DNA from: Lentisphaerota bacterium
GTDB taxonomy: Bacteria; Verrucomicrobiota; Kiritimatiellia; UBA8416; JAIOPI01
Direction of reading: 5' to 3'
DNA length: 64,000 nt
Assembly: GCA_021413965.1 (NCBI GenBank)
Contig: JAIOPI010000027.1
Span: 85,883-149,882, forward strand
The notes under the pieces were generated by a model that saw nothing but the letters and a program-made list of their open reading frames with translations, did no database searches and was not told the DNA's origin. Positions 44,821-54,201 of this stretch are shown here, in pieces. A program made the translations under genes and the position numbers. The number at the start of each line of letters is the position of its first letter. Positions within the stretch are counted from its first letter, which is position 1.

Positions 44821-45654
44821 CTAGAGCCACTCGTCCTGCAGGATCTCCCCCTTGAGGCCGACCACGATGACCTTGATCGGAACCTTGCGCGTGGCCTGCT
44901 CGGCGGCAAGTTGGGCCAGTCGCAGCAGTCCGCGACAGCAGGGGACCTGCATGATCATGACGGTCAGCGTATTGATCCGCGCGTCGTCGATGAGGCTGCG
45001 CAGTTTCGCCACGTATGCCTCCTGCCCTTCGTCCAGTTTCGGGCAGGCAATCGCCAGCGTCTTGCCGGCGAGATAGTCCTGGTGAAAATCCCCGAGGCTG
45101 AAGGCCACGCAGTCCGCCGCCAGCAGCAGGTCGGAGCCCTGAAAGTGCGGCGCCGTGGGCGACAGCAGGTGCATCTGGATGGGCCACTGCTGCAACTGCG
45201 ATGGCCGACTTCCGGCCAGTTGACCCGCCGCCGCGGTCTCCCGTGCAAAGGATTGCTGGCGCGCGCCCGGGCATCCCCCGTGGGCCGGCGCCACCGGCTC
45301 TTCCCCCGGTTCCGGAATGTTGTGCTCGCGCAGGTAGTCCAGCGCCTGACGGAGGTAATCCGACTCGTTGTGCTCGCGCAGGTGGCGGAGGTGCGCGCGA
45401 ATCGTGTTGGTGCCCGCCTTGACAATGTTCACCATGACGCGGCGCTCGTCGTAGGGCTCGGCCTCGCGTCGTTCGATGGTGATGGCGCCCTCGGGGCAGT
45501 GGCCGATGCAGGCGCCTAGCCCGTCGCACATCAGGTCGCTGATCAGCCGCGCCTTGCCATCAATCACCTGGATGGCGCCCTCCGGGCAGGACGTCACGCA
45601 ATCGCCGCACCCCGTGCACGCAGCCTCGTCGATCTGAATAATGTCGCGCAACAT
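44821..45654 (-). CDS. Ferredoxin-type 2[4Fe-4S] protein with extra C-terminal domain
   Basis: A 277-residue protein. Two cluster motifs lie at the start: CTGCGDCVTSCPEGA and CDGLGACIGHCPEGA, an 8-iron ferredoxin fold. A helical linker with Cys and His (APAHGGCPGARQQSF) follows, then an alpha/beta domain (FQGSDLLLAADCVAFSL, LAIACPKLDEGQ, VMIMQVPCCRGLLRLA) with further cysteines. Proteins of this design occur in anaerobes, with unknown electron partner. The ATG at 45654 begins at the ferredoxin fold. It is divergent from the M3 peptidase. Confidence 0.85.
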   Translation of the reverse strand: MLRDIIQIDEAACTGCGDCVTSCPEGAIQVIDGKARLISDLMCDGLGACIGHCPEGAITIERREAEPYDERRVMVNIVKAGTNTIRAHLRHLREHNESDYLRQALDYLREHNIPEPGEEPVAPAHGGCPGARQQSFARETAAAGQLAGSRPSQLQQWPIQMHLLSPTAPHFQGSDLLLAADCVAFSLGDFHQDYLAGKTLAIACPKLDEGQEAYVAKLRSLIDDARINTLTVMIMQVPCCRGLLRLAQLAAEQATRKVPIKVIVVGLKGEILQDEWL

Positions 45655-45858
45655 ACCCGTTCCTCCCTTGAGCCGCGATCTAAGCACATGCGCGGACTCC
45701 CTGCAACGTCCCGCGCTCTGGCCGCCCATGGCCTCTTCCACGCCGGATTGCGGGTCTCCGCGGTATGTCGTGGATAATCGGCAGCTGATGTCTCACACGC
45801 CGCTGGCCAGCATTCCGCGCTTGCCTCGCAGCGGGTCTTTGCCGCACCGTACGCGGCC

Positions 45859-48000
45859 ATGAATCATCCCTTTCTCGATCCCGCGTTCAACCCGCCCTGG
45901 AGCCGGCTGGCGGCGGCCTGCGTCGAGCCCGAAATCACCGAAGCCCTGCGCCGCGCCCAGGCCAAGTTGGATGCCGTGGCCGCCCTCGGAGACGCCGACC
46001 TGACCTTCGACCAGGTGCTGCTCGGCTTCGAGTCCGCCACGCGCGAGCTGAGCCACGCCTGGCACCTCGTCAATCACCTCAATGCCGTGTGCAATGCGCC
46101 GGACATCCGCCAGGCGCTCAACGCCATGCTGCCGCAGGTCACCGCTTTCTTCACCCGCGTGCCGCTCGATCCCAAGCTGTGGCGCGTCATCAAGGCGTAC
46201 GCCGCGACCCCCGAGGCCGGCGCGCTCACGGGCGTGCACAAGCGCTTTCTTGAGGAAACCCTGCTCGATTTCCGCGAGAGCGGAGCGGATCTGCCCGACG
46301 ACCAGAAGCGTGAACTCGAACAGCTCAATGCCGAACTGGCCCAGCACACGCAGAAGTTCTCGGAGAACGTGCTGGACGCGACCAACGCCTGGGACAAGGT
46401 GGTCACGGACGAGGCCGAACTCGCGGGGTTGCCGGAGTCGGCGCGCGCCGCTGCCCGCCAGGCCGCCCGGCAAAAGGAGCCCGGCACGGACGCCGCGCCC
46501 GCCTGGCGCTTCACGCTGCACCAACCGTCGCTGCTCCCGGTGCTGCAGTACGCCGAGCGCGACGCGTTCCGCCGCGAACTTTGGCAGGCCTCCGCCGACG
46601 TCGGTCGCCTCCCGCCGCACGACAACAGCGAGCTCGTCCGGAACATACTGGAGCTGCGCCAGGCCAAGGCGCGCCTGCTCGGCTTCCGCGACTTCGCCGA
46701 TCTGGCAACGTGCCGTCGCATGGTGCGCAACGGCGACGCGGCCCTGTGCTTTGTGCGCGATCTTCACGACCGCATCGATCCGTTCTTCCGCCAGGATGCG
46801 GCTCAGCTCGAGGCCTACCGGGCCGCCCACGACGCCGCCGCGCCTGCCGTGACGCGCCTGAAACCCTGGCAGCTCAGCTACTGGACGGAGCGTCAGCGCC
46901 AGGCGCGGTACGACTTCAATCCCGAAGCGCTGCGTCCTTACCTGCCCATGCCCCGCGTCATCGCCGGCATGTTCGCCCTGGCCGAGCGCCTATTCGGCAT
47001 CACGTTTCGCCCGCGGCCCACGGTCTGCTTCGATCCCGCCACGGGGGTGCGCCAGGTGCGTTCCCCGGCCGCCGGAGCCGTCGCCGGGGCCGGTGAACCG
47101 ATCGAAGTCTGGCATCCCGAGGTGGAGTACATCGATGTCTACGACGGTCCGCAGCACCTGGGCGCGTTCTACTGCGACTGGCATCCGCGCCCCTCGAAAC
47201 GCGGCGGCGCCTGGATGGATTTTCTGCACACCGGCGGCCCGCAGCCCGACGGGTCGCGCGCGCCGCACCTGGGACTGATGTGCGGCAACCTCACACCGCC
47301 CGTCGATGGCAAACCGGCCTTGCTCACGCATGACGAAGTGACCACGGTGTTTCACGAGTTCGGGCACCTCCTTCACCACCTGCTGTCGGACGTGCCCATT
47401 GAATCCCTGAGCGGCGTTCGCGTGGCGTGGGATTTTGTGGAACTGCCGTCGCAGCTCATGGAAAGCTGGTGCTGGGAACCCGCCGGTCTGGATCTGTTCG
47501 CCCGCCATCACGAAACCGGCGCGCCGGTCCCGCCTGAACTGCTTGAGCGCCTGCTGCGGTCCCGGCGATACCGGTCTGCTTCCGCCATGATGGGGCAGCT
47601 TGCCTACAGCCTGCTGGACCTCGATCTGCACATCCACCTGGAGCAGGTGCGCGGGCTGGACTGGGATCAGCACTGGCGCACGCGGGTTGGGGATTACCTC
47701 ACGCCGGTGGACGAACCGGGGCCGGCACCGACTCGCCGCTTCTCGCACCTGTTTGGTCATGCCACCGGATACGCCGCCGGCTACTACTCGTATAAGTGGG
47801 CTGAAGTGCTGGCGGCCGACGTGTTCACGCGCTTCAAGCACGACGGAGTGTTGAATGGCCAAACCGGCCGCGCCTTGCGCGAGACGATCCTATCCCGCGG
47901 CAATGCCGAACCACCCGACAATCTATTCCGCGCCTTCATGGGCCGCGACCCAGACCTCAACGCCCTTCTCGAACGCGAAGGCCTGCAGGCGCCGTGCTGA
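45859..48000 (+). CDS. prlC: M3-family oligopeptidase (oligopeptidase A-like)
   Basis: A 713-residue cytoplasmic zinc peptidase. The active-site helix reads TTVFHEFGHLLHHLL (HEFGH near 498-502), with the third ligand Glu in ELPSQLMESWCWEP. GRDPDLNALLEREGL is the usual C-terminal signature. It degrades oligopeptides, including cleaved signal peptides. No signal sequence is present. The ATG at 45859 gives the normal family length. It stands alone between divergent ferredoxin and convergent DUF1326 genes. Confidence 0.93.
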   Translation: MNHPFLDPAFNPPWSRLAAACVEPEITEALRRAQAKLDAVAALGDADLTFDQVLLGFESATRELSHAWHLVNHLNAVCNAPDIRQALNAMLPQVTAFFTRVPLDPKLWRVIKAYAATPEAGALTGVHKRFLEETLLDFRESGADLPDDQKRELEQLNAELAQHTQKFSENVLDATNAWDKVVTDEAELAGLPESARAAARQAARQKEPGTDAAPAWRFTLHQPSLLPVLQYAERDAFRRELWQASADVGRLPPHDNSELVRNILELRQAKARLLGFRDFADLATCRRMVRNGDAALCFVRDLHDRIDPFFRQDAAQLEAYRAAHDAAAPAVTRLKPWQLSYWTERQRQARYDFNPEALRPYLPMPRVIAGMFALAERLFGITFRPRPTVCFDPATGVRQVRSPAAGAVAGAGEPIEVWHPEVEYIDVYDGPQHLGAFYCDWHPRPSKRGGAWMDFLHTGGPQPDGSRAPHLGLMCGNLTPPVDGKPALLTHDEVTTVFHEFGHLLHHLLSDVPIESLSGVRVAWDFVELPSQLMESWCWEPAGLDLFARHHETGAPVPPELLERLLRSRRYRSASAMMGQLAYSLLDLDLHIHLEQVRGLDWDQHWRTRVGDYLTPVDEPGPAPTRRFSHLFGHATGYAAGYYSYKWAEVLAADVFTRFKHDGVLNGQTGRALRETILSRGNAEPPDNLFRAFMGRDPDLNALLEREGLQAPC

Positions 48001-48101
48001 ATCGCGAAGGGGTGGCTGCCTGGGGAAGGGCAAATCGCCGCACGGGCGAAGTGGCCTGTCCCCAGGGCTGGTGATCTTGTGCTCGGCCAACCTGCCACCC
48101 T

Positions 48102-48749
48102 TCAGATCGAACCGCTGGCATCCATGGCGTCGTTGAAATAGGCGTTGCGCCCCTTCTCAATGGTGAAGGAGCGGTTGTCGTCGCTGAAACTGCACGATAC
48201 GCCCAGCCCTTGCTTGAACGTCTTGTTTAACTCGTTCTTCACATTTCGGATTTCGATCGGGTTCTTCCCGTCGGCGCCCAGCACCGCTTCGCTCTCGTAC
48301 TGCATGGTCGTGCCGTCGTTGACCTTGACCATGTAACGCCCGGCGCTGCCGTCTATGTCCACATGCGCGCGCTTGACGGACTCGACGGTGCCCCACGGGG
48401 CGAACAGTGCCCGGGCGAACTTTTCAGCGGCTACCGCGGTCTCCTCGTTCTCGGCATCCACGTAGAGCTTGACCCATTCTCCAGGGTGCCCGGCATAGGC
48501 CAGTTTCGCACCCGACAGGTCCGCGCCACCAAACGTACCCGCTTTCAGCACCATGGCGCCGACGCCGTTGCACGACATGTTCAGCGTGATGAGTTCGCAC
48601 CCGCACGGCGCATGGCAACTGCATGCCTCCGTGTACAGCCCGCTCACCTGGTATGACGTCTTGTCGTCGGCACGTGCCGTGGCCACGCTTCCCCACGCCA
48701 CGCCGCCCGCGATCACCCAACACAGTCCTTCACGCATGACTCCGTTCAT
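48102..48749 (-). CDS. Exported DUF1326-domain protein
   Basis: A 215-residue protein. A signal peptide (MNGVMREGLCWVIAGGVAWG, cut near ARA-DDK) precedes YQVSGLYTEACSCHAPCGCEL, the cysteine-rich start typical of DUF1326, and the later SCSFSDDNRSFTIEKGRNAYF. The five cysteines could bind a metal such as copper, but function is unknown. The ATG at 48749 has GGGAGGGTG upstream; a second ATG at 48737 is possible. Confidence 0.85.
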   Translation of the reverse strand: MNGVMREGLCWVIAGGVAWGSVATARADDKTSYQVSGLYTEACSCHAPCGCELITLNMSCNGVGAMVLKAGTFGGADLSGAKLAYAGHPGEWVKLYVDAENEETAVAAEKFARALFAPWGTVESVKRAHVDIDGSAGRYMVKVNDGTTMQYESEAVLGADGKNPIEIRNVKNELNKTFKQGLGVSCSFSDDNRSFTIEKGRNAYFNDAMDASGSI

Positions 48750-49103
48750 GACACCCTCCCCTGAACGAACCCACGAGGAAATCGGTGCCGCGCCACGCGG
48801 CCCCATAACCTCCCCGCCCGCGGTAAGTCTAGTCCCAAGTCCTGCGCCTCGCCAAAAGAAAATGTTCAAGAAAAACTCCCGGAAGGCCGGCGTCGGCGCT
48901 GCCGTCCATCCGTGCCGATCCGCCAGGCGCCGCCTGCTCGCGTCGGGCTGAACCCAGCCGCGGTCGCGCAGCCATGTGCAGGATCGGCGCAAGCCTCGTT
49001 CATCAATCGGGATTCAAGGGCTCGCGGGTAGGGTTTTGCCCCATAGGCGGCGCTCCGCTCTGGACGTACGGTAGCCGCAACAAATCGAAAAGGGAGAGCG
49101 GTT
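48750..49103. other. 354-bp intergenic region without a recognisable gene
   Basis: It separates the divergent DUF1326 and small lipoprotein genes and should hold both promoters. No convincing ORF, RNA gene or repeat is seen. An A-rich AACAAATCGAAAAGGGAG before 49104 includes the lipoprotein ribosome site. Confidence 0.6.
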
Positions 49104-49322
49104 ATGAAGAATCATGCAGCGGCACTCTATGTGGGTGCGTCAGTCCTGGCCTTGTCGTTCATGCTGGTCGGATGCGACCGCGAGGTATCGAAGTCCACGA
49201 GCAGCAGTGTGAACAGCGATGGCACGGTGAAGACGCAGGAGAAGACCGTCACCCAGGCGCCGGATGGCAGCGTGACCAAGGTCGAAGAAACCAAGAAGAC
49301 CACCGCGCCCGCGCAGCCTTAA
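49104..49322 (+). CDS. Small lipoprotein
   Basis: A 72-residue protein with a signal peptide and lipobox LVGC (C24). The mature 48 residues are low in complexity (Ser, Thr, Lys, Val, Glu), with an internal near-repeat: SVNSDGTVKTQEKTVTQ and PDGSVTKVEETKKTT. This resembles small envelope lipoproteins found in many Gram-negative bacteria. AAGGGAG precedes the ATG. Function is unknown. Confidence 0.8.
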   Translation: MKNHAAALYVGASVLALSFMLVGCDREVSKSTSSSVNSDGTVKTQEKTVTQAPDGSVTKVEETKKTTAPAQP

Positions 49323-49383
49323 TCCCCCTGCTCGCACCACGATCCGTGACCGCCGCGGTTCAAAATCCGGTGCGGGGCATCGA

Positions 49384-49923
49384 TCAGGTCAGGTCGAAGT
49401 GGGCGAAGAGGCTCGGCTGTGCAGGTCGCTGCCGTGCGGATGCCGATTCGTAACCCACGTCGGGTGGCAGATCGTTGCCCTGCCTGGCGGTCACGTCCAG
49501 TTCATCGCAGCGGGTGTTGTCCGCGTTGTCGGCGTGGCCGCGCACCCATTCAAAGCGCACGTCGTGCAAGGCGGCCAGATTCAGCAACTCCTCCCAGAGA
49601 TCTGGATTGAGGGCGGGGGCCTTGCCCTTCTGTCTTCGCCAGCCGTTCCGGCGCCATTGCGCCGCATAGCCGCCCGTGAACATGTCCACCACATACTTGG
49701 AGTCGCTGTGGATGGCGACCGTGGACTTCTCGCCGTTCATCTCTCGCAATCCCACGATGGCGGCCAGAATCTCCATGCGATTGTTGGTGGTCTTGCGAAA
49801 GCCACCCGATAACTCCCGGCGTTGCCCGTTGCGAATCAGAATCACGCCATAGCCCCCTGGCCCCGGATTCGGGGAGGCGGCGCCGTCGGTGAAGATGGTC
49901 ACGGTGTCGATATTGGCAGACAT
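49384..49923 (-). CDS. rnhA: Ribonuclease HI
   Basis: A 179-residue RNase HI that cuts RNA in RNA-DNA hybrids. The four catalytic acids are visible in FTDGAASPNPGPGG, NRMEILAAIVGL, AIHSDSKYVVDMF and NADNTRCDELDV; FEWVRGHADN carries the catalytic-loop His. The C-terminus is about 25 residues longer than E. coli RnhA and ends PSLFAHFDLT. It is a single gene converging on the small lipoprotein gene. Confidence 0.95.
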   Translation of the reverse strand: MSANIDTVTIFTDGAASPNPGPGGYGVILIRNGQRRELSGGFRKTTNNRMEILAAIVGLREMNGEKSTVAIHSDSKYVVDMFTGGYAAQWRRNGWRRQKGKAPALNPDLWEELLNLAALHDVRFEWVRGHADNADNTRCDELDVTARQGNDLPPDVGYESASARQRPAQPSLFAHFDLT

Positions 49924-50060
49924 GGGTCAGCGTGCGGTGGGGTCGAAACGTCGCCCGCGGGTGCGGACGACGTGGCATGCATCATCCGCGCCATCCGTGG
50001 TCGGCCGGGCAGATCGACTGCCGGAAACCACGGAGGCTGCGGATCGCCATGAGGGGGGCC

Positions 50061-50159
50061 CTACGCCTTCTTCTTGGCCTGCTTGGCCTTGCGCTTCTCC
50101 TTTGGAGACAGCAGCGGAGCCTTTTTCTTGTTCTTGTGGGAATCGTGTGACTTGGCCAT
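50061..50159 (-). CDS. Tiny lysine-rich protein
   Basis: A 32-residue protein, MAKSHDSHKNKKKAPLLSPK followed by EKRKAKQAKKKA, with a strong ribosome site (GGAGG seven bases before the ATG). Very similar short basic proteins occur in many bacteria, from memory, without known role; nucleic-acid binding is plausible. The 295 bp upstream (50160-50454) show no gene or repeat. Confidence 0.6.
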   Translation of the reverse strand: MAKSHDSHKNKKKAPLLSPKEKRKAKQAKKKA

Positions 50160-50454
50160 GGACGTGACCTCCAGCGGCTCTTGGGCTTGCGGACAGTTTC
50201 GGATTCGCGGCAGATGCAGGACATCGGTCGGCCGCCGGCCGGATGGCGGCGAAGGCGTCTGCCACTCCGGGCCAGGCCGAGCCAACGGTCCGCACCGGGG
50301 CGATCTTGGGACCGGGCGGCGGCGATTTCAAGGAGATCCGGCAAGCCCTGACCTCACGCTCGACCGAAGGCGCGTCTCTGAGCGTGGCCATTCGTGGCTT
50401 CGCTCCGCTCAGGATGCAGCGCGGAGAAGTCGCGCGGCGTGCGGCGGAGACCGC

Positions 50455-52050
50455 CTAAAACGAACTCAGGTACCATGGTTTCTCGCCGCGGCGCCACTTG
50501 GCGTCGGACGCCGCCTCGCGGAACACTTCATAGTCGAGGCTGTACTCCACGCCGTCCGCATTGGTCCAGAAGCGGTCGAAGAGCGTGTCGAACCCGGCGT
50601 TGATCGGCGGGGCATCTTCGGCCACAAGGTTCGACTCCATGTTCACGCCGTCCAGGTTGCGGCCGGTCCAGTTCGCGGATCCGGTCGTGAACCGCGTGCG
50701 ACCGGTCAGGCGGTTGCGAATGCTCATGGTCTTGACGTGATTCTGCTCCCCGTGCGTGGCGTACCAACGGATCTCCAGCTTGCCGCCCGTGGCCTGCGCC
50801 TCGCGCAGGAGATAGCGCGCCACCTGTCGGTTGGGGGTGCCGTCCTTCTCGCGGTTGAACGAATCCTTGTTGGCGTCGAGTAGCAGGCGGATGGGCAGGT
50901 CGACGCGGCGCGAGGCCGCCAGGAGGGCGTCGAGCACGGGCTGAAAGGACAGGTAGAACATTTGGATGCGGACCTCGTCCGCCGGTTCCACGCCGTTGAG
51001 GAGGCTGATGACCGCGTCGCGGATGGCGGACTCGGTCACGAAACGCACGGTGGCGGTGGCGGGCGATGCAGCCCGCGGCGACGGATCGACGTCAGCGGTT
51101 GGGCCCGGCGGTAATTCCGGAAAGCGCGTCGTCATCAGGCTGTGGCGGTAGGTGCGGTCGGCGTCGTCGTGCCAGTGCGCGAAGCGCTTCCCGAGGCCGG
51201 CGCTGTGTTGCATGTCCTCGCGCAGGACATGGTAGATGTAGCGGGCGGGCTCGCCACGTACGGAGATCGCGGTGTTGACGTGGTAGGCGCTGGCGTTATG
51301 CGGGTTGGCGGTGGCGACAAGCGCGTCCCAGTCTGCGCCATGTACATCGCACACGAGCAGCTTGCGATGGTTGGCCTTCATCAGCGACGCATTGTAGGCC
51401 GACTCGAGCGACAAGTACTCATCGTCAAAGCGCTTGGGCAGCTTGATGGCGTTGAGGATCGCGCCGGAGGTGTTGCCCCAGAGGTTGAATGTGAGCGTGT
51501 CGACCAGGCGGCCGGCTCCGCCCAGCGTTTCGCGCACGCCCAGGGCGCTGGCCTTCTTGAGATCGCTCAGCAGGTCCGAGTAGAAGACGTCCACGCCATG
51601 GGCGCGCAGCGTGCGCTCCGCGGGGGATATGCGCTGGCCATAGGCCGCGTGCGAGGGATCGAGGATCAGGGCGATGTGAATGTCCGGCCGCGCCGTGCGC
51701 CGCGCGAGGAGGGCTTTGGTGAGTACGCCCACGATGTCGCGATCGACGGGGGCTTCCGAGTAGAAATTGTCGAAAAGGAAGACGGACAGGATGATGTGAG
51801 TGTCGGCGTTGGCGATCATGTCGAGCACCTTGGGGCCGATGCCTTCGTGGTAGGTGCGCGTGCCGTCGGTGCGAGCCGCGTTCGTGTAGGTGAACCCGGT
51901 GTAGTTCATGTAGAAACCGAGCGCGTTCGTCGGCACCGGGAAGGCGGGCGAGTGATTGCCGATGCGGCGCGGCCCGGCCTCGCCCCCCGCCAGGGTGGTG
52001 GTAGACGCCGTCGTGCTGGCGGCTAGCAGGATCGTCAGCAGGGGCGTCAT
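50455..52050 (-). CDS. Exported phospholipase D-family protein
   Basis: A 531-residue PLD-superfamily protein. A short hydrophobic start (LLTILLAASTTASTTTLAGG) suggests export. The first HKD motif is ANHRKLLVCDVHG, and the second is QNHVKTMSIRNR followed by FTTGSANWTGRNLDGVN. Both lysines and histidines are present, so it should be active as a phosphodiesterase or transphosphatidylase; a cardiolipin synthase or nuclease role cannot be told apart. Its ATG overlaps the stop of the universal stress protein gene. Confidence 0.85.
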   Translation of the reverse strand: MTPLLTILLAASTTASTTTLAGGEAGPRRIGNHSPAFPVPTNALGFYMNYTGFTYTNAARTDGTRTYHEGIGPKVLDMIANADTHIILSVFLFDNFYSEAPVDRDIVGVLTKALLARRTARPDIHIALILDPSHAAYGQRISPAERTLRAHGVDVFYSDLLSDLKKASALGVRETLGGAGRLVDTLTFNLWGNTSGAILNAIKLPKRFDDEYLSLESAYNASLMKANHRKLLVCDVHGADWDALVATANPHNASAYHVNTAISVRGEPARYIYHVLREDMQHSAGLGKRFAHWHDDADRTYRHSLMTTRFPELPPGPTADVDPSPRAASPATATVRFVTESAIRDAVISLLNGVEPADEVRIQMFYLSFQPVLDALLAASRRVDLPIRLLLDANKDSFNREKDGTPNRQVARYLLREAQATGGKLEIRWYATHGEQNHVKTMSIRNRLTGRTRFTTGSANWTGRNLDGVNMESNLVAEDAPPINAGFDTLFDRFWTNADGVEYSLDYEVFREAASDAKWRRGEKPWYLSSF

Positions 52051-52916
52051 GCGGCGCGTTGTCCCGGGACGTACCAGACCGGGCAGGGGGCCTTGTGCAG
52101 AACGCCCTGCGAGGTGTCGCGGCTCAGCCAGCGGCGGATCGGAGCCCGCGTGTGTTCGCCCATCACGATGCAGGCCGCGTGCAGGTCGGTTGCCGCCTGC
52201 GTGATGCCGTCAATCGGATCGCCTTCGCATACGTGAACCTGGGTGCTCCCCGTGAGGTCGGCCGGGATGAGCGCTCGCAGCGCCCGGTCCGCGTCGGCCA
52301 TGTGCTCCTGCAGGGCGGCCTTGTGACCGCGCGGCATCACGTGCAGCAGGTGCAGGTCCAGCGGTAAAGTGCGGGCCAGTTCGAAGGCGAAGTCCACGGC
52401 GTCCTGAGCGGTGGGCGACAGGTTGGTCGGGACCAGTGTGACCTGGCGATGGCCTGAACTCAGGTCGAAGCACAGCGCGCCCGGTTCGATGCAGGCGTCA
52501 TGCAGGGCGAGGACGGAGCGGTTCGCGCGCTCGAGGACCTGTTCGGTCAGTGACGTGTGCTCCTCGATCGGCGCATTGTGTGTGCTGAGCACGACCAGGT
52601 CCGCATTGCAGGAGTCGCAGACGCCGAGCACGGCCATGGCGGCGGGGCCCTGCGTGACGCTCACGGCCACGTCGAGTCCGGGGGCCGTCGCGTGCGCAAG
52701 GGATTCCAGACGCTCCTGGACCGCCTCCTTGGAGGTGAACGGGCGATCGGCGGACCACATCCAGCCGACACCAGCGCCGGGTGCCAGGCCGGCAAGGTTG
52801 TGGTGCAGGACAAAGCGCGCCCCGAACAGGCGACTCAAGTTGGCCGCCAGGGCCGCCTGGCGCGCCGTGGCATCCGAAAAATCCACCGGGCAGAGTATGG
52901 TCCGCATGGCAATCAT
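52047..52916 (-). CDS. uspA: Tandem universal stress protein
   Basis: A 289-residue protein with two UspA domains. The first starts MRTILCPVDFSDATARQAAL; the second starts VTLVPTNLSPTAQDAVDFAF and ends with CIVMGEHTRAPIRRWLSRD then VLHKAPCPVWYVP, near the ATP-binding G-2x-G-9x-G(S/T) pattern (here worn). It may bind nucleotides under stress. It precedes the PLD gene with a 4-bp overlap. The start may be 52916 or the ATG at 52907. Confidence 0.88.
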   Translation of the reverse strand: MIAMRTILCPVDFSDATARQAALAANLSRLFGARFVLHHNLAGLAPGAGVGWMWSADRPFTSKEAVQERLESLAHATAPGLDVAVSVTQGPAAMAVLGVCDSCNADLVVLSTHNAPIEEHTSLTEQVLERANRSVLALHDACIEPGALCFDLSSGHRQVTLVPTNLSPTAQDAVDFAFELARTLPLDLHLLHVMPRGHKAALQEHMADADRALRALIPADLTGSTQVHVCEGDPIDGITQAATDLHAACIVMGEHTRAPIRRWLSRDTSQGVLHKAPCPVWYVPGQRAA

Positions 52917-53153
52917 GACCCACCTCCGAAGTCAGATCGGTTCCGCGACGACAGCCGCTACCACCGCGCTCAGTATAGCCCGATGATGTCTGGCTGGCGA
53001 GAGGAAGGTGATCGTCGTAATGGGCGATGGGCGCATCGGCCAGCTTGGCGCGCCGTCGGCACCGCGCGGAAGGCAAGTTGAGGCGGGGCCTCGGCCGCTG
53101 TCAGCCCTGATGACGTACTGATAGCGACCGCGGCGCCCGTCGACAGACGTCGG

Positions 53154-53660
53154 TCAGGTCCAGTAGCCTTCGTAGAACCGGAAGGCATTTCCCTGCTGCT
53201 CCCAGCGTGGGGCAACCCATTTGGAGTCGCTGCTTGGCGGAACTTCCCAATGCCCGGCCATCCATTGGTAGGCGTTGTCGCGCCATGTCCAATAGCCCGC
53301 GAGCCACACGTACTCGGGGGAGGGCTGTACCAGCACGGCCTCAGCCTGGGGGGCGGGCGGCGCCTGGGTGACGACCGTCGTGGTGACGGCGGGCACGGCC
53401 GTCAGCGTGGTCCCGTTGGCCGGATTCCCGACGATCACCGCCGGCAATGTGTCGGCGGGGGATGTAATGGTGGTGGTCGTCACCGAGCGCGTCGGCGCGG
53501 GGGGCGGCGGTGCGGACACCACGTGCGACTCGGGGGTGGAGGCGCAACCCAACAGGATCCCGATGGTCCCGCAGCAGACGCAGGTCGATGCCAATTGCCT
53601 CAGCAAGCGTTTGGAGCCGGAGTGAGTCAGGCCGTTTCTGTTTGTTATATGCATGTTCAT
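53154..53660 (-). CDS. YXWGXW-repeat lipoprotein
   Basis: A 168-residue protein. The lipobox is ILLGC (near residue 39). A Pro/Thr-rich linker (TRSVTTTTITSPADTLP) leads to aromatic repeats YVWLAGYWTWRDNAYQWMAG, HWEVPP and FRFYEGYWT, typical of the YXWGXW repeat, which occurs in PVC and other Gram-negative envelope proteins with unknown function. It probably sits in the outer membrane or wall. Confidence 0.8.
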   Translation of the reverse strand: MNMHITNRNGLTHSGSKRLLRQLASTCVCCGTIGILLGCASTPESHVVSAPPPPAPTRSVTTTTITSPADTLPAVIVGNPANGTTLTAVPAVTTTVVTQAPPAPQAEAVLVQPSPEYVWLAGYWTWRDNAYQWMAGHWEVPPSSDSKWVAPRWEQQGNAFRFYEGYWT

Positions 53661-53879
53661 GATTCGACAGTACTCCTGCCGCCAGACCTGCGCGATGGGG
53701 TGTTCCCCCCAGGGGGGGCGCGCGGCGACAGGAAGTCGCGGTGGCGTGGCGGCTTGTCACGGCGGAAGCCCCCATGGGGCGGAAACGAAGCTGTTGTTGC
53801 GTTGGCACGTTCTCTGCTTAACGACCATCGTGATGAACCCGGGCACGCAATCTGTATCGTGGCTGAAGCAAGGAGCCCC

Positions 53880-54071
53880 ATGATGTCGATGGGGGCCGCC
53901 AAGCGCAATCGCCGGCACCTGCGCCTCCCGGCGCGCAAGGAATCGGGAGCGGTGGGCTATCTGGTCCTGATGGCGAGCACCGCCCCTAGCGATGAAGTTC
54001 GTCAAGCATACATGCATTACCTGGTGAACGAGCTTGGACGCCCGGATCGCTGCGTCCGCGTGACCGCCTGA
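53880..54071 (+). CDS. Small basic protein, hypothetical
   Basis: A predicted 63-residue protein starting at 53880 or at the second ATG (53883). AAGGAG at 53870-53875 is well spaced for the second one. The chain has a basic start (AAKRNRRHLRLPARKESG) and a helical end (APSDEVRQAYMHYLVNELG). No family is recognised. Support is the ribosome site and a plausible composition only. The region before it (53700-53720) has an odd C6-A-G7 run. Confidence 0.45.
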   Translation: MMSMGAAKRNRRHLRLPARKESGAVGYLVLMASTAPSDEVRQAYMHYLVNELGRPDRCVRVTA

Positions 54072-54201
54072 CCCCGACGACGTCGTCCGCCCGGGCGGCG
54101 GGATCACGCCGTCCTGCAACCCCCGCTTCACCTCTCCGGAGCACTCCCCCGACGCGGCTCACGATTGGCAACGCTTCACCGAGTCTGTTATGACGTCCTG
54201 A

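Noticed and set aside
53705..53718. C6-A-G7 run as a functional site
   Set aside because: Striking but short; likely simple sequence in GC-rich DNA, and no gene feature depends on it.
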